From the NCBI GenBank assembly GCA_002099365.1, contig MSED01000002.1, positions 620,001-684,000 on the forward strand: DNA of 64,000 bases. The letters run 5' to 3'. This stretch comes from Phialophora verrucosa. Lineage: Eukaryota > Ascomycota > Eurotiomycetes > Chaetothyriales > Herpotrichiellaceae. Shown here one piece after another: positions 1-11,624 of the stretch. Under the pieces are notes generated by a model. The model was not told the DNA's origin. It made no database searches and saw nothing but the letters and a program-made list of their open reading frames with translations. The position numbers were made by a program, and so were the translations under genes. Position 1 is the first letter of the stretch. Every line of letters starts with the position of its first letter.

Positions 1-190
1 AACAATGCCACAGATTGCCCTGAGAAATTGTCTAACAAGGACGACAGTAGCAGTATGGAACTCAGCTGAGGTCGCCATGGTCCTCGCCAAGCGAGGAAAG
101 TGGCGCAAGCATTGCACAGCCACTGCAACTGTTGCCATGAGCTCTGATATTGTATACAAGTACATATCATATACTAGCGTTACATTCCTC

Positions 191-1809
191 TCAAACAGCG
201 TTCGCATGTGCCTGACTCTCCTTGGTCAGAGCACTGGGTAACCCGCCGGGCGCCAATTGCCACGCCATGTCAATAGCACCTTGGGGATTTCCCTTATTGT
301 ACAAAAATAGTCCTTGCAGCGCAGCCATACTTGTCCGGCTGCTGGCTGCTGAAGGCTCAGGGAGCACACCGATCTCATGAAGTCTCCCTAAGAACCTCGC
401 TTTGAATCCCCCTTCTGGATCATTCTCGCCGTAGAAGCGTGCCCAGAGCTGCTCGATCTGATATGTGGTGGCTTCACCGAGACGAACGGTCATATCTACC
501 CGGCCCGGGCGCACAAGTGCTTCGTCTAGTCGGTCGACATGATTCGTGGTCAGGAAGATGATTCGTTCCTCGGCACTACCAACGCCATCCAAAGCGTTCA
601 ACAGGCCTGAAAATGTCACGTTCGCACCTTGATAGCCGTCGGCTTCGACTTGCCGTCGATTGGCGAAAGCAGCATCGACATCCTCTAGCAGAACCAATGT
701 CCGTTGAGGTATGACGGTCAAGAGATGGTTCAGCCTGTCATCCGTGAGGCCCCGCTCACTGAGGTTTAGCATAGCAATATCATAGTTCAAGTGGCCGGCG
801 AGCGCTTGGATGAAGGAAGACTTTCCCGTTCCGGGCGGACCGTACAGGAGGTAGCCCCGTCGATAAGGTATACCTCGCTCGTAGTACCACTTCGCAGACG
901 AAAGAAAGTCCTGGACGTCGGACACGATGCGCTCCTTGACCCCCTTGTCAAGGATGACCGACTCCAATGGCCGCTTGCTCCGCGGGTTGCCGAATTTATC
1001 CCACTTGGTGCCCCATGCCGTGTAGATAACGGTCTTGCCTTCCACGGACTGCGTTGCGATGTCATGGGCTTCTTTAAACAGTGACTCGAAAACGTTTCGT
1101 TGAGAGTAGAGCGTGGTCAAAGTGACTGTTTCCCAAGGCTTGCCGTCCATTGAGAACTGCTTCCCTTCTCTTTGACGATTGACGAAGATCCAGGCACCAT
1201 TATAGCGGATAACATGTCTCCCCGGCCCAGGGATTAGGACAAAATTCGTATGGATAGCCCCGTTGGGCAATTCTTTCTTCTCTGTCTCGATGGCCAGATG
1301 GCGCATTCCTGGCGTGAGTCGTTGCAAGAGTGATTCCAAGCCACTGACTTTCCCCTGCGCAGGGTGTCTGACAAGTCTCCCTCTTTCATGCAGCGTCATC
1401 CAGTATAAAAACCAAGGGTAGGAGTCGTCTCGGACACTGACTTCAACATCGACAAGGAGACGACGACGCAGGAGGGCGGCTCCATGGCGGACTCCACGTC
1501 GACCAAACGCCGCGATGGCGGTGAGGCCTGCTAGTCCGAAGCCCTGGTGAGCCGTTAGACGCGACCCTGACCGGGCTGTTGTAGGTAACCTACCGCAGTG
1601 AAAAATGGGTTGTTGCTTAACTGTGCGATGAACCCGCCATCACCAGAATTTCCAGAGCTCGCAAACTGGCGGAGAAGATCCGCTTTCTGAGCATCACCAC
1701 CACCATCATTCAGGCCCGGCAGTACCGAAGCTGGGTTCGAAGCGACCTTTACCAACCCATTGTCGCTCTGCATCCCCCTGCAACTTTGCAGGAGCTGCGA
1801 TTCAGACAC
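191..1809 (-). CDS. BCS1-like mitochondrial AAA ATPase
   Basis: This is a BCS1-type AAA ATPase of about 522 residues. In the family, BCS1 sits in the mitochondrial inner membrane and moves the folded Rieske Fe/S protein into complex III. Two exons are called, 1809-1594 and 1543-191. The 50-bp intron (1593-1544) has a GTAGGT donor and a CACCAG acceptor and joins NPFFTA to GFGLAGL, the usual BCS1 transmembrane start. The BCS1-specific domain follows, then Walker A GPPGTGKSS, Walker B LVLLEDVDAAF, and LVRPGRVDM near the arginine finger. The first ATG at 1809 was used; an in-frame ATG some 12 codons later is an alternative. Filamentous fungi often carry several BCS1-like paralogues, so this may not be the true orthologue. 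It is head-to-head with another probable mitochondrial gene. Confidence 0.88.
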
Positions 1810-2077
1810 AGGATCTAAGCTTCAAGTGAGCCAAAAGTGAAATCCAAAAACATGCATAAACCGGAATGGAATTTCCACCGACTCCGACAATGATGACGAT
1901 CGAGGAAAAGAATGTCCGCTGCAGCTGCGGAGTTAAGAAAGGCGCAACCTCTCGACTTGCATTGAGCTACTCGCAAGTAGAAAACCACACAGCCATCCAA
2001 CGCCGTCTCGTTTACCAAGCCTGCATTGGCTTTTTAGGCAGCAGAGTAAGCATGCGAGATCCGTTGTTATAAAACAA
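1810..2077. promoter_or_regulatory. Shared divergent promoter, BCS1-like / NAPE-PLD-like
   Basis: This 268-bp spacer separates two oppositely transcribed genes, both probably mitochondrial, so it must carry both core promoters and both 5' leaders. I see no clear TATA box. Role is inferred from position only. Confidence 0.45.
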
Positions 2078-3418
2078 ATGCGCACCTTTTTCCGGCTGCT
2101 CTTCAGCAAACGCGCGCCGTTCAAATCCCACACGTTTCCTCCTCCACCGCCGCCTTTCCCAGCAAGCTTCCGCACAATGACTTCCTCGTCAACGGCAGCA
2201 TTGCTGTACGCCGCCACGGTCGCCGTCCCCTCCACTGCCTCCTCCCGCCCCGACGACGAGATCACAAAGGCGAAAGCCTGGCACTCCAAAGCCGGCGGGT
2301 TCGACAACCCATGGCCATCATGGCAGATGCTCTCCGTGTCCACCCTCATATGGGGTCTCATCGTGCGCAGGTTCACGGGAAAAGCTAATAAACCGGACAC
2401 CACTCCTCCCACGGTGCCTGTCCATGCGCCTACGTTCCTGCCCTCGAGGGAGGCCAGCACCTCATCCGGAGCGCTGAGGGCGACATGGCTAGGCCACGCC
2501 TGCTATTACGTCGAGTTCCCTTCCGGCTTGCGCGTTCTCTTCGATCCGGTATTCACAGACCGGTGCTCCCCTTTCAGCTGGCTGGGGCCCAAGCGATATA
2601 CAGAAATGCCTTGCCAGATCAAAGACATCCCAACAATCGACGCGGTGGTGATCTCACACAATCACTACGACCACTTGTCGCATCCCACAATCATGGAGAT
2701 CGCAAAGTTACACCCAGAATGCCACTTCTTCGTACCCCTTGGAAACAAGAAATGGTTCAAAGCCAGCGGCGTGGACAAGTGCACCGAGCTAGATTGGTGG
2801 GATGAGGTCGACTTTACCCTGACAGCCTCGTCGTCCTCCCAAGAGAAATCCACAAGCGTGTCCTCCACGGACGAGCCCGCCGCGAAACCCTCGCCTTCAA
2901 ATTCAGACACAATATCAGCCCGCATATCCTGTCTTCCCTGCCAACACATCTCCGCACGCTCGATCCACGACCGCGCAGCCACCCTCTGGGCCTCCTGGTC
3001 CGTCTCCTCCGGCAACAAATCCGTCTACTTCGGCGGCGATACCGGCTACCGCAGCGTGCCCAAGTCCTCCGACGGGACAGACGACTGGGCGGACGAATAC
3101 TCCCATCTCCCACACTGTCCTGCCTTCGCGGACATAGGACGCTTACGCGGACCCTTTGACCTGGGCCTGCTCCCAATAGGAGCGTACATGCCCAGATGGA
3201 TCATGTCGCCCATGCACGCGAACCCGCGGGATGCGGTCGAGATATTCCGCGATACGAAGTGTCAGAAGGCGTTGGGCATACACTGGGGCACGTGGGTGCT
3301 CACCGAGGAGGATGTGTTGGAGCCGCCGCGGCTGTTGAAGGAGGCGTTGAAGCACCATGGCATTGCTGAGACGGGGGTGTTTGATATCTGCGATATCGGG
3401 GACAGCAGAGAGTTCTGA
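2078..3418 (+). CDS. NAPE-PLD-like metallo-beta-lactamase hydrolase (Fmp30-type)
   Basis: One uninterrupted 446-residue frame encodes a metallo-beta-lactamase-fold protein of the N-acylphosphatidylethanolamine phospholipase D family, whose yeast relative Fmp30 is a mitochondrial inner-membrane protein involved in phospholipid homeostasis. The fold is marked by TWLGHACYYVEF (about residue 136), the metal motif HNHYDH (about 193-198), a downstream PCQHISARS, YFGGDTGYR and LGIHWGTW. These match the zinc-site elements of the family in order. The first ATG at 2078 gives an N-terminus rich in basic and hydrophobic residues with no acids (MRTFFRLLFSKRAPFK), which looks like a mitochondrial presequence. 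An internal ATG at 2177 would remove it, so the upstream start is preferred. Confidence 0.88.
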   Translation: MRTFFRLLFSKRAPFKSHTFPPPPPPFPASFRTMTSSSTAALLYAATVAVPSTASSRPDDEITKAKAWHSKAGGFDNPWPSWQMLSVSTLIWGLIVRRFTGKANKPDTTPPTVPVHAPTFLPSREASTSSGALRATWLGHACYYVEFPSGLRVLFDPVFTDRCSPFSWLGPKRYTEMPCQIKDIPTIDAVVISHNHYDHLSHPTIMEIAKLHPECHFFVPLGNKKWFKASGVDKCTELDWWDEVDFTLTASSSSQEKSTSVSSTDEPAAKPSPSNSDTISARISCLPCQHISARSIHDRAATLWASWSVSSGNKSVYFGGDTGYRSVPKSSDGTDDWADEYSHLPHCPAFADIGRLRGPFDLGLLPIGAYMPRWIMSPMHANPRDAVEIFRDTKCQKALGIHWGTWVLTEEDVLEPPRLLKEALKHHGIAETGVFDICDIGDSREF

Positions 3419-3903
3419 AGCCACGATTAGAGGGCGTGAGAACCGCCACTGAGTGCTGCCGTGTTTGGGCGGCGATGATTGTGTTTTCTGGAGGGCGTCT
3501 GGCAGTCATGGACACGTGCTGCTGCAATGGACGTGCGCCTGTTGGGTTGTAGGAATATACCAGGTGAGGGAAAGGAGGTTTGACTCGCGTCTCGTATTCA
3601 GCACTCCAACTTATCGATGATTTTCATTAAAACCTTTCTCCCTGCATTCCTCTCTCTCTGGCTTCATACTCATGGAAAGCGGTCGACTTGGTGAACAGAA
3701 TATTGTACATTCGTTCCCACTGAAACGGGTAATATGCCGACATCTCGTCTAGTGGTACAGGATATCGACCATATTCGACTGTAGCTCAATCAAACGCCCC
3801 AAGCCCCGTACAATTACAAATGCGGCAAATGGAATACTTCCATGTCTTGACCGCGATGATGCGGATACTCTGCCTTCCCAGACTCACCGAAGGCTCCATC
3901 CCG
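3419..3903. other. Convergent intergenic region
   Basis: The 3' ends of the NAPE-PLD-like gene and the zinc-finger gene face each other here. I see no gene or repeat. Confidence 0.5.
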
Positions 3904-5624
3904 TTAAAGCAAATCCGTGTCGAAATTCAGCTCCTCGTCATCAGGCTTCCGGCCCGCCATGCGTTCGTGTTGAGACACGGTTAGAAATGCTGCGAGGTCC
4001 AGCTCTCTCGCATCATTTTGCCCGGCCTTTACCGGTCTTGCGGGCTCTCTTGCCTCTTCCTGTTTTCTCGGGTTTGCTGGTTTCTGCTCCCTCGTCACCC
4101 GCTTCTCCAACACCGCCATCACGATCTTCTAGCCCGGGATGTACAGCAGGATCTGTGTATGCTTCTTCTTCCACGCCAGTCTTGCCGACAGCAGCAGAAG
4201 CAGAGTCGGGAGGAGGAAAAGAGGGCTGACCATCTTCCTCTTCCCGATCGTCGCCTTTGATGTTTGGAATGATTTCGTCGTCGATCTCATCGTTGGTTCT
4301 GATGTTGGCCCCGGGTTTTGTTCCGGCTGTTGTCGAAGCCTCGTGCGCATTGATGGCGTCCTCCTCTGGCTCCTCCATTTTGGCGGCTTTCTTCTTGACG
4401 CGTCTTCCAGACTTTCCACGAGAAGCCCCCATTCCTACAGGGGGCGGATCATCAAGTTCACCATCGTTCTGCAGGACTGGCGGCTTGATGTCCTTCTCGC
4501 CTTCTTCGATTTTCGAGGACATGTTCTTTCTCTTTCCAAGCCTCTCCCGTTTGGCTGGTTCAGGCTGAGGTTCATCCGCCATGTCTTCGTCATCGTGCTC
4601 TTCGACCTTCGGTTTCTTGGCCCGTGATCTCTTTGCAGGTACGGCGGGCATTTCTTCGTCACTCTCTACTTTGACCTTTTTGACTCTTGGTTTCTTAGTA
4701 GGCTTCGCTTCGGCCACTTGGTCCTCCTCGTCTTCCTCTTTGATCGCGGCTCTTCGTTTCGTGGCTCTTTTTGGTGGAGCTGCCTGTTCAGCAGGCTCAT
4801 CCTCTTCAACTTTGGCATTACGTTTTCCAGCGGCCTTTTTCTTTGGGGCTGGCACGTCTTCGTCCTCCGATTCGGCCTTCCCTTTCTTGCCCCGGCCTTT
4901 CTTCGGCTTCGGTTTCGAAGGAGTTTGACCGTTCTCATCTGGGGCATCTCCATCCTCTCCGGCGGGTTTCTTTTTCGGAGTCCGTTTGTTGATACCTTTC
5001 ATGCCTGGTCGATTCAATTCTGGCTCCTGGATGGCATTAGTCCAAAGTTCAGTGATCAGAAGAAAACATTCTCCATACACCCTTCCAATCTTCGTCCGGA
5101 ACATGGCCATTCTGCAATGCAAACTTGATCTTCTCTCGCGCCTCGTCGTCGATCTCATCATAGCCGTCAATAATGCGTGGCAGATCATCGTCAAGATCAA
5201 GGTCATCAAGCGGGCCGACTTGTTCTTGTAGTTTACCGATCTGAAGAGGCGTAACGCATCCCCTTCCCCAGAAGTCAGACATGAGAGGATTGAATATGCA
5301 AGCACAGGGCTCACCAATGCTTCCACCTCCATGATGGGTGTCCTTCGAACAACACAAGTGTCCCCATGCGAAATTCTCCTTTCCCAATCTTGACACCTGC
5401 GTGCTTACATGCACTGTTTTGGCAAAGAGCACGCCCCTGCTTGGCGAGTTCTGGGAGTCATGTCAGTGGGTAAAAGAGCTAGCGTAGGGGATGGCGAGGT
5501 CTGGCGAGGCCCGGTTGCTGAGCTGAACCGGGTATAAAGCATTCCAAACGCTACTGGACTCCGCCCAGGGACCTGAAACAGAGAGAGAAATGCACTCACC
5601 AAAGCGATATGTAGGTTCCGACAT
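3904..5624 (-). CDS. PARP-type zinc finger protein lacking PARP catalytic domain
   Basis: A 474-residue protein with one N-terminal PARP-type zinc finger and a long charged tail. Exons: 5624-5600, 5450-5315, 5262-5079, 5026-4033, 3989-3904. The finger is assembled across three exons: YRFE joins ELAKQGRALCQNSACK, then PSWRWKHW joins GCVTPLQI, giving the C-x2-C...H...C pattern. It continues to a conserved DGYDEIDDEAREKI segment and RPGMKG. After about residue 115 the protein is low-complexity, alternating Lys/Arg and Asp/Glu tracts, consistent with nuclear localisation and DNA binding. PARP zinc fingers recognise DNA breaks; this protein has no ADP-ribosyl transferase domain. The last 43-bp intron (4032-3990) is short but restores an acidic C-terminus; without it the protein ends at 4013. 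Confidence 0.8.
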
Positions 5625-6305
5625 GCTGATGGTAGTAACCTAGATGAGAGCGTGAACTCTGACAGGAGAGTCGGCTGAAGTCAGTCGGTGTTGGTGTGAT
5701 GGCGCGTGGGCAATCCTGCCCAAAAGTGATCGGAGAGCTTCCAGGAGCGGAAATAAACAGAAACTGCTGAATAAAGACAGCGAGGTTAAATCCACCTGAA
5801 GAGGCGATATTGAGTTACTTGAAAGAGTAAACAACGCGCGGTCAGGTGAGGTGAAGGTGAAGGTGAAAGGCCAGCAGGTACCACCGTCTCAGGCTACAAT
5901 GACGTCAATCAACCTTGCCTGCAGCTTCCACCGAACTTCCCTTACTGTCCGGGTCTCCATTTTCCTTATGTCAATTTGAAGCTGCTCGACAACCTGCGAA
6001 ACAGAGTGTCATGATTGCGCTCGATGGTTGCAGTCGTGCCCATTCTTGCCACAAGACACCTTATCGCTGCCCAGCTCTGAGGGATAGCGCACTCCATCTT
6101 GAACGCCAGTTGTTTACTCTGGAGAATTGAAATGCAAATTATTTCCGAGCTATAGACTCTGTCGATGGCGCTGGAAACCTGCTTGGAGTGCTGTGGTGAT
6201 CGCTAAAAGTCAGAAGTAACACATATGAGCTAAGGCCGCAGTTCCTGGGTCTTTTCCTCAAAGCCGGCGCGCGTCATGAGCGACGGACGAGTCGAAATTC
6301 GCGGC
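5625..6305. other. Intergenic, upstream of zf-PARP gene / downstream of ammonium transporter
   Basis: Promoter and leader of the zinc-finger gene at its left side and the 3' flank of the ammonium transporter at its right. Only short frames without family motifs are present. Confidence 0.4.
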
Positions 6306-7869
6306 CTATGCCTGCTTCGTCTCCTTGCCATTACCGCTACCAGTAGCACTGCCCGTTGGGCCTTCGCTGCCGGAGTGTCCTGCAGCATCCACACCCTCAA
6401 ACACTCCTGCTCGCCTCTCCAAATCTTCGTTGGGTTTGCCATAGTGCGCGTCATACTCCTGTTTCAAAAATTAGCAATGAAGAATAAGCGAGTCAGACTT
6501 GGGAGAGGTGACTTACATGTCTTCCGTCATGGAAAAACGCGTACGGAAGCTCGCCATGAACTTCTCCATCACCAATAAGCAATTGATCTTCGTTGTATCT
6601 CAGTGGAATCCTCAACACATATTTGATGAACAGGCAAATGGCACTGGTCCAGAACAGATTCCAGCCGATGATAAACAGGAATCCAACAATCTGAACCCAA
6701 ACTTGTCGACCATTCCCATCGATTGCTCCACCCACCGGAGCAAGTGCGAATGCAGCGACACCTTCACTGGTGGCGAAGAGCCCAGTCAAAAAGCCACCGA
6801 CAACGCCTCCCACCAAATGCGTGTGAAAATCTCCTACAACGTCGTCGGAGAGTTCGAGGAACCACCTCTGCTTGCCTAGGATATTCATCGAAATCCACGG
6901 AATGATGCCCGAACAGAGACCAATAATGATGGCTCCCCATCCTGCGACGAATCCGGCCGCGGGCGTGATGGCAACCAGACCAGTGATAATGCCTTGAATT
7001 GCTCCGATGACGGCTGGCTTCTTGAAGAATATTAAGTCCATGATCGTCCAGGTCAGCATACTCATTGCGGTGCAGACATTCGTGTTGAGGACCGCGGCAC
7101 CAGCGTCAGGCGAGGCAGTGTAAGGATCACCACCATTGAAGCCGTTCCAACCAAGCCAGAGGAGACCGACACCGACCAAGGCGAGCAAAACATTGTTAGG
7201 GTGGAACTCGGTTCGATCACGAGGATGTCTTGGTCCAACCCAATACGCAAGCACCCATCCTGCCGTTCCAGATGAGACGTGAATGACGTATCCACCAGAG
7301 TAATCCAACACTCCCAGGTCATACAGGAACCCGCCTCCCCAAATGCTGAATGCGCCCACGGTGTAGCTCAGCGTCAACCAAAGGGGCACAAAAACCATCC
7401 AAGCCAGAAAATTCATCCTGGCCAGTGCAGCGCCCCCGATGAGGACAACGGTGATAGCCGCGAAGACGAACTGGAAGTATACCATGGTGCTCATTGGATA
7501 GGCTGCCGAAACCCCAGCCTCTGGCAAATAGGCCTGTTTTAACTCATAGTTCATCTCGACTGCAGGACCTGGAACGCCAACCAGTGGAAACATCTGCTTG
7601 CCAAAAGCAGCTTTATACGCATACACCACCCAGCAGATGAGAACGGCGGCGAAGGCATACAGCACCATGAATGCGGAGTTGATTGCCCACTTCTTCTTCA
7701 CCAACCCAGCGTACATGACCATCAGACCTGGCACCGATTGGAGTCCGACGAGCGTAGCCGCTGTCAACTGCCAAGCGTTATCTCCATTGTTGAGCCAATC
7801 AGGCGCGACCAATGTGTCGGCATCCCAGCGACGCTGGGCGCGCCAACCGGCGGCGTGGCCGGGTGACAT
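6306..7869 (-). CDS. Ammonium transporter (Amt/Mep family)
   Basis: A 501-residue plasma-membrane ammonium permease of the Amt/Mep/Rh family. Exons 7869-6517 and 6458-6306; the 58-bp intron (GTAAGT...ACAG) is in phase 0 and joins FFHDGRH to EYDAHYGK, so a read-through stop just after the donor is not the real end. About eleven hydrophobic segments are visible. The family signature lies around DYSGGYVIHVSSGTAG, which contains the first pore histidine; the second lies in DFHTHLVGG. The conserved LGWNGFNGG segment sits between them. The cytoplasmic tail is glycine/serine rich and ends in KETKQA. Mep proteins import ammonium under nitrogen limitation and some act as sensors; which subtype this is cannot be decided here. 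Confidence 0.93.
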
Positions 7870-9771
7870 GACGGTGGGAGTTTGGGGACGATGTGGTTTG
7901 TTGTGTGGGATGAGTCAATTTGAAAATCGAACGCCAAGCAGGTTGTTGACTGACCGCCCCGCCGAGTTGATGCGAAAATGGAGGAGTACAAATGCGCATT
8001 CAAGCAGGCCAGGTGGGAGCAGCACGCAAGCTTTTAAACAGGAAGGCAGCACGCACGCGACGAAGAAGAAAAGTCGAGCTCGCCAGGTCTCGAACCACCC
8101 ATGCAATGTACGTACCCCTGCCAACTCTATAAATCGACCGGGATCCAAGCGATATCTCTCCCCCCAAAGAGCCATGATTCGTCAATTGGAAGCAATATGC
8201 ACCACGAGCTCGAATCAGCCAGGCATGATTCCGTGTTAGCGACCGATGCAGGCACAACCGCGACGCGACAACCGCTCTTTGCTCTCTCTGACTGGTCAAA
8301 GGTACTCGCCTACTTATCATCCATGAGCTCTTGAGAAGCGCTAGGCGATTGGGCTGAGAAAGCAATTGCAACAAGAGATGAACAAACAAAATGTCAGTCG
8401 AAATCAGTGTGGGTACCCAAAGTCTGGGGAAATGCAGCCAATGATTGGGGAAATGCTTATCAGTTCTTGGCGACACGTCTAACGTAGTTTGACTCTGCTA
8501 AGCCTTTCGGGAACCCCACATCGCGAAGTCTTGCTCTTGACGGGGAAGCTTATCTGCAAGATGAAGAGGCGCTAGAGACTCCACGTGGGGAGTTGAACCA
8601 GACCAGCAACTTGGAGATAACAGCTCATCTTGCGAGTGGTGTGATGCTTTGCGCTATTGGCACATGCTTCTGGTTCTCGTGATGGGACCTCCTAGCACAG
8701 AACAGTGCAGTTTTGGCCGGATCCTTCACGGCCAGCGTTGCGGCCTTACAAATAGTGAAGTCGATAGTCTTTCACGAGCTTCGCGGAAGAGACACGCTGA
8801 GAATCTCGATTTTCTCTCCTACCGAGACCAGTGTCTGGCATCACATATATGGTCGAAGTCAACGTTCTTGTCCCCCGGAGGTTCACTTTCCTCTACGATA
8901 CGGGATTGCAATGCTCAAGACGCCACCGCGAGCAAGACACCGATGACGACCGCCAAAGCAGCTGCCCTATCCAAAGCCTTTTGGTATCCGTCGAGTATCT
9001 TCGCCACATGGCAATGAAGAGACGCGGCGTGTAGTGATTTGAGGTTCGGCCTTGATGACGAGAATGATGGACGCAATACTGCCCAGTCCATAGCCGGCAA
9101 CCCCGTTTTGGCATCTTCGACTCGATCTCGCGGCATAAGCAGAGATCCGAGAATTCCGGTAGTGTTCCTTATGTCTGTGCAAGGCTGTCATCTCGTGCTC
9201 AGCACACTGGTGATGTTCCCATGGTCCTAGGTTGAGGCACCATGGGATGGCAACTTCTTCATGATGAGAGCCATTGAGTCTCAAGTCCGCCCTCGTTATC
9301 TACCTAGAAACTGTGGACCCTATCCGCTTGGAGGGTCTTGAGCCTTCAGAACGGATCAAGCCCACATCGGAAGCTCTGCCGCGGGCCTTACGACCCTACC
9401 CACCACCACCCAATATGGAGCCCTGATTATATGCTCGCCAACCTCAAACGGCAGGCTGTTGCATGGCTCGCTTCCAACGCTTCAATGCATACATCGCAAG
9501 GCAGATCGCCCCCCGAAGGGACCGAAACACCGGTGTAAGCTTTGTCCGTGACATTGAGAAGGCGCAAGCCGTCATAGTCTTTTTGGGAGCCTTTGACTAG
9601 GCTAAGGAACCAACAGTATGCGAGAACCAGGTGGCCTCGGTCAGGATATTCATTGTGGTAGGTTCAAAACAGGGAGGAACAGCCATTCCTCGGTGAGTTT
9701 CCTTTCTTGAATTGGCTCGTGAACAGGTTGGTGCCACTATCTCTTACGCACGTCTGCTGCTCGCCAAAACC
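7870..9771. other. Long intergenic region without a supported gene
   Basis: The left part is the upstream region of the ammonium transporter. Several short frames occur on both strands, including a 73-codon minus-strand one (9136-8915) ending in a hydrophobic stretch, but none shows a family motif. Confidence 0.4.
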
Positions 9772-10694
9772 TCAAGAGAGATACTTCTTGAACCACTCGA
9801 TCCCTTGCTTCTCCGCATCATCCATCGCCTTCTTGTCCTCGTCACTGCTCCAATCACTCCGCAACGCAAAGCCGTGAACCTGATTTTTATACACCTTCAC
9901 CTCGGTGGGTACGCCGGTCTTCTCCAGTGCCTCTTTGATCTGATCCACCGACTTCATATCGAGCAAACTGTCCTTTTCGCCCACGGCAATGGAAGTGGGT
10001 TTCGCGACGGGTGTCAAGTCAGCCGGGATCGAGAGAAGGGAAGGGTGGCACGCGTAGGCGGCATCGACACCGCCAATTTGGCCTTCCTTCCGGGCGTGGG
10101 CTTGGAGAATGCTGTAGCGGCCGCCCCAGCAAAAGCCGATGGCTAAAGACGGAAAACGAGGTCAGTACCATACAATCCCACCGTAAGTATATCCTCAATC
10201 TTGCGTCCCTGTGACGAATTGAATGAGTACTCACTTCCGATCTTATTCGTGCCAGGAATAGTCCTGACGGTATTGATAAATCCACTAATTAGCGGCTCCG
10301 CGACAGCCTCTCTATGCTTCGCGAGCCAAGGTCCCAGCGTTGCCATAACATCCACCGTCTCTTTCGCCTTGTCAATAATGCCTTCCTGCTCTTTCTTCTT
10401 GAGCGGTGGTTCAACGCTCTGCAGGAACTCTATGGGGAGTGAGTCGCCCTCGTGCACGTCCGGAATGTAGGAGTAGAAGCCTGCTTTGGCGTATTGGTCA
10501 GCCAGAAGTCTCACGTTCTTGAACTTCCAGCCGAAGATGTCGACAATGAAGACTACCGTTTTGGCAGTGGACTTGTCGCTGGGTTCGGCAATGTAGGTGG
10601 GCAGGCCGCCAATGGTATCTTCGCGGCCCTGCGGAGTGCCTTCGTGGACGGCGCCGGAGAGGCAGCACGCGCCCATTCCTATCTGCGTGGACAT
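9772..10694 (-). CDS. Dienelactone hydrolase family protein
   Basis: A 276-residue alpha/beta hydrolase of the dienelactone hydrolase family. Exons 10694-10235 and 10142-9772; the 92-bp intron has donor GTGAGTAC and acceptor CTTTAG and joins GTNKIG to TIGFCWGGRY in phase 1. The nucleophile elbow GFCWGG carries a cysteine, as in classical dienelactone hydrolases (Cys-Asp-His triad). The aspartate is likely in VGEKDSLLD and the histidine in NQVHGFALR. The N-terminus CCLSGAVHEGTPQGRE is typical of fungal members. In bacteria the enzyme opens dienelactones in chloroaromatic breakdown; fungal substrates are mostly unknown. No signal peptide is seen. It is divergent from the oxidoreductase at 11625. 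Confidence 0.9.
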
Positions 10695-11624
10695 AGTGAT
10701 GGCTTTTCAGGGTTGTAGACTAGATCTAGTAGAAACGTAGCCGGCGTGTTCAGAGCGGGCTCCCGACTGCTCAGCTCCAAGTGTGAAGTGTGAGGCTTGT
10801 GTCAGTGGGAATAGACGCCTTTCATATACGTAGCACTTCAGACACCTCAGACACCGGCGAAAACTCTTTTCCTGTACTCAGCAATAGACGATCCGAGGAC
10901 TCAAGCTGTCCTCGCTTTGGAGAACCAATGAAGGAACACGAAGGCTTGATTCCGCCAATGAGGTCCAGAAGAGCTCGTACTCTCCACACAGCTCTTCCCT
11001 TGGACCTTTCTGCCATGACTTCACCATGAGCCGAATCGAATGCCTCGGGTCGACTCTGATTCGCGAGGAGAATCCGCCTGATACGATTTTCCTGTGCGGG
11101 GTTGGTATAATGAGACGGCGAGGGGCAGCGTCGTATTTCTCCATTGACGCGGACATGTGGTTATTCGACACGGACAAGTGGTTGTTCCGGCAGCTGGCCG
11201 TATCAATGTGGTCAGCATACTCATAAGATCAATCCTATTAATTAAATGAGTCCCGGAAGCTGCATAGGATGGCCGGACCCAATCCCGCATTGATATCCCA
11301 TGTCGCACACCGCGCGCCCGTGCGTTTACATTGCTGCCTTGACGTGTCACCGAGCTTGAGAATGCAAGGATGTGTCACGTAGCACATCCAGGCTGCTGCG
11401 ATTCATCTTTGGGCATTCATTTGACAATGAAGCTGCTGTGATTGTGGTGCGCGTAGTGGCTGGCCAATCAGAGCCGACACGATTCGTGTTACAACGGCTA
11501 TCGTGGCCTCACCTCAATGTTACACGCGGCCTACTCCGTTCACGGCGGGCATATAGACCTCTGCCTGCCCCGGAGAAGGAAGGGAGGAGGCAACCTCTTC
11601 GTGGCCTGACTCTCGCCCACAACC
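10695..11624. promoter_or_regulatory. Divergent intergenic promoter region
   Basis: About 930 bp between the oppositely transcribed dienelactone hydrolase and Gfo/Idh/MocA genes. A CATATAGAC motif near 11549 lies about 75 bp upstream of the oxidoreductase ATG and could act as a TATA element. No gene is supported inside. Confidence 0.35.

Noticed and set aside
3740..3790. tRNA-like stretch (TCTAGTGGTACAGGATATCGACC followed by TTCGA)
   Set aside because: Resembles a D-arm/box A, but the TTCGA is far too close and no acceptor or T-stem can be paired.
8915..9136. 73-codon minus-strand frame ending in a hydrophobic segment
   Set aside because: Could be a tail-anchored small protein, but length and lack of any motif make chance more likely.
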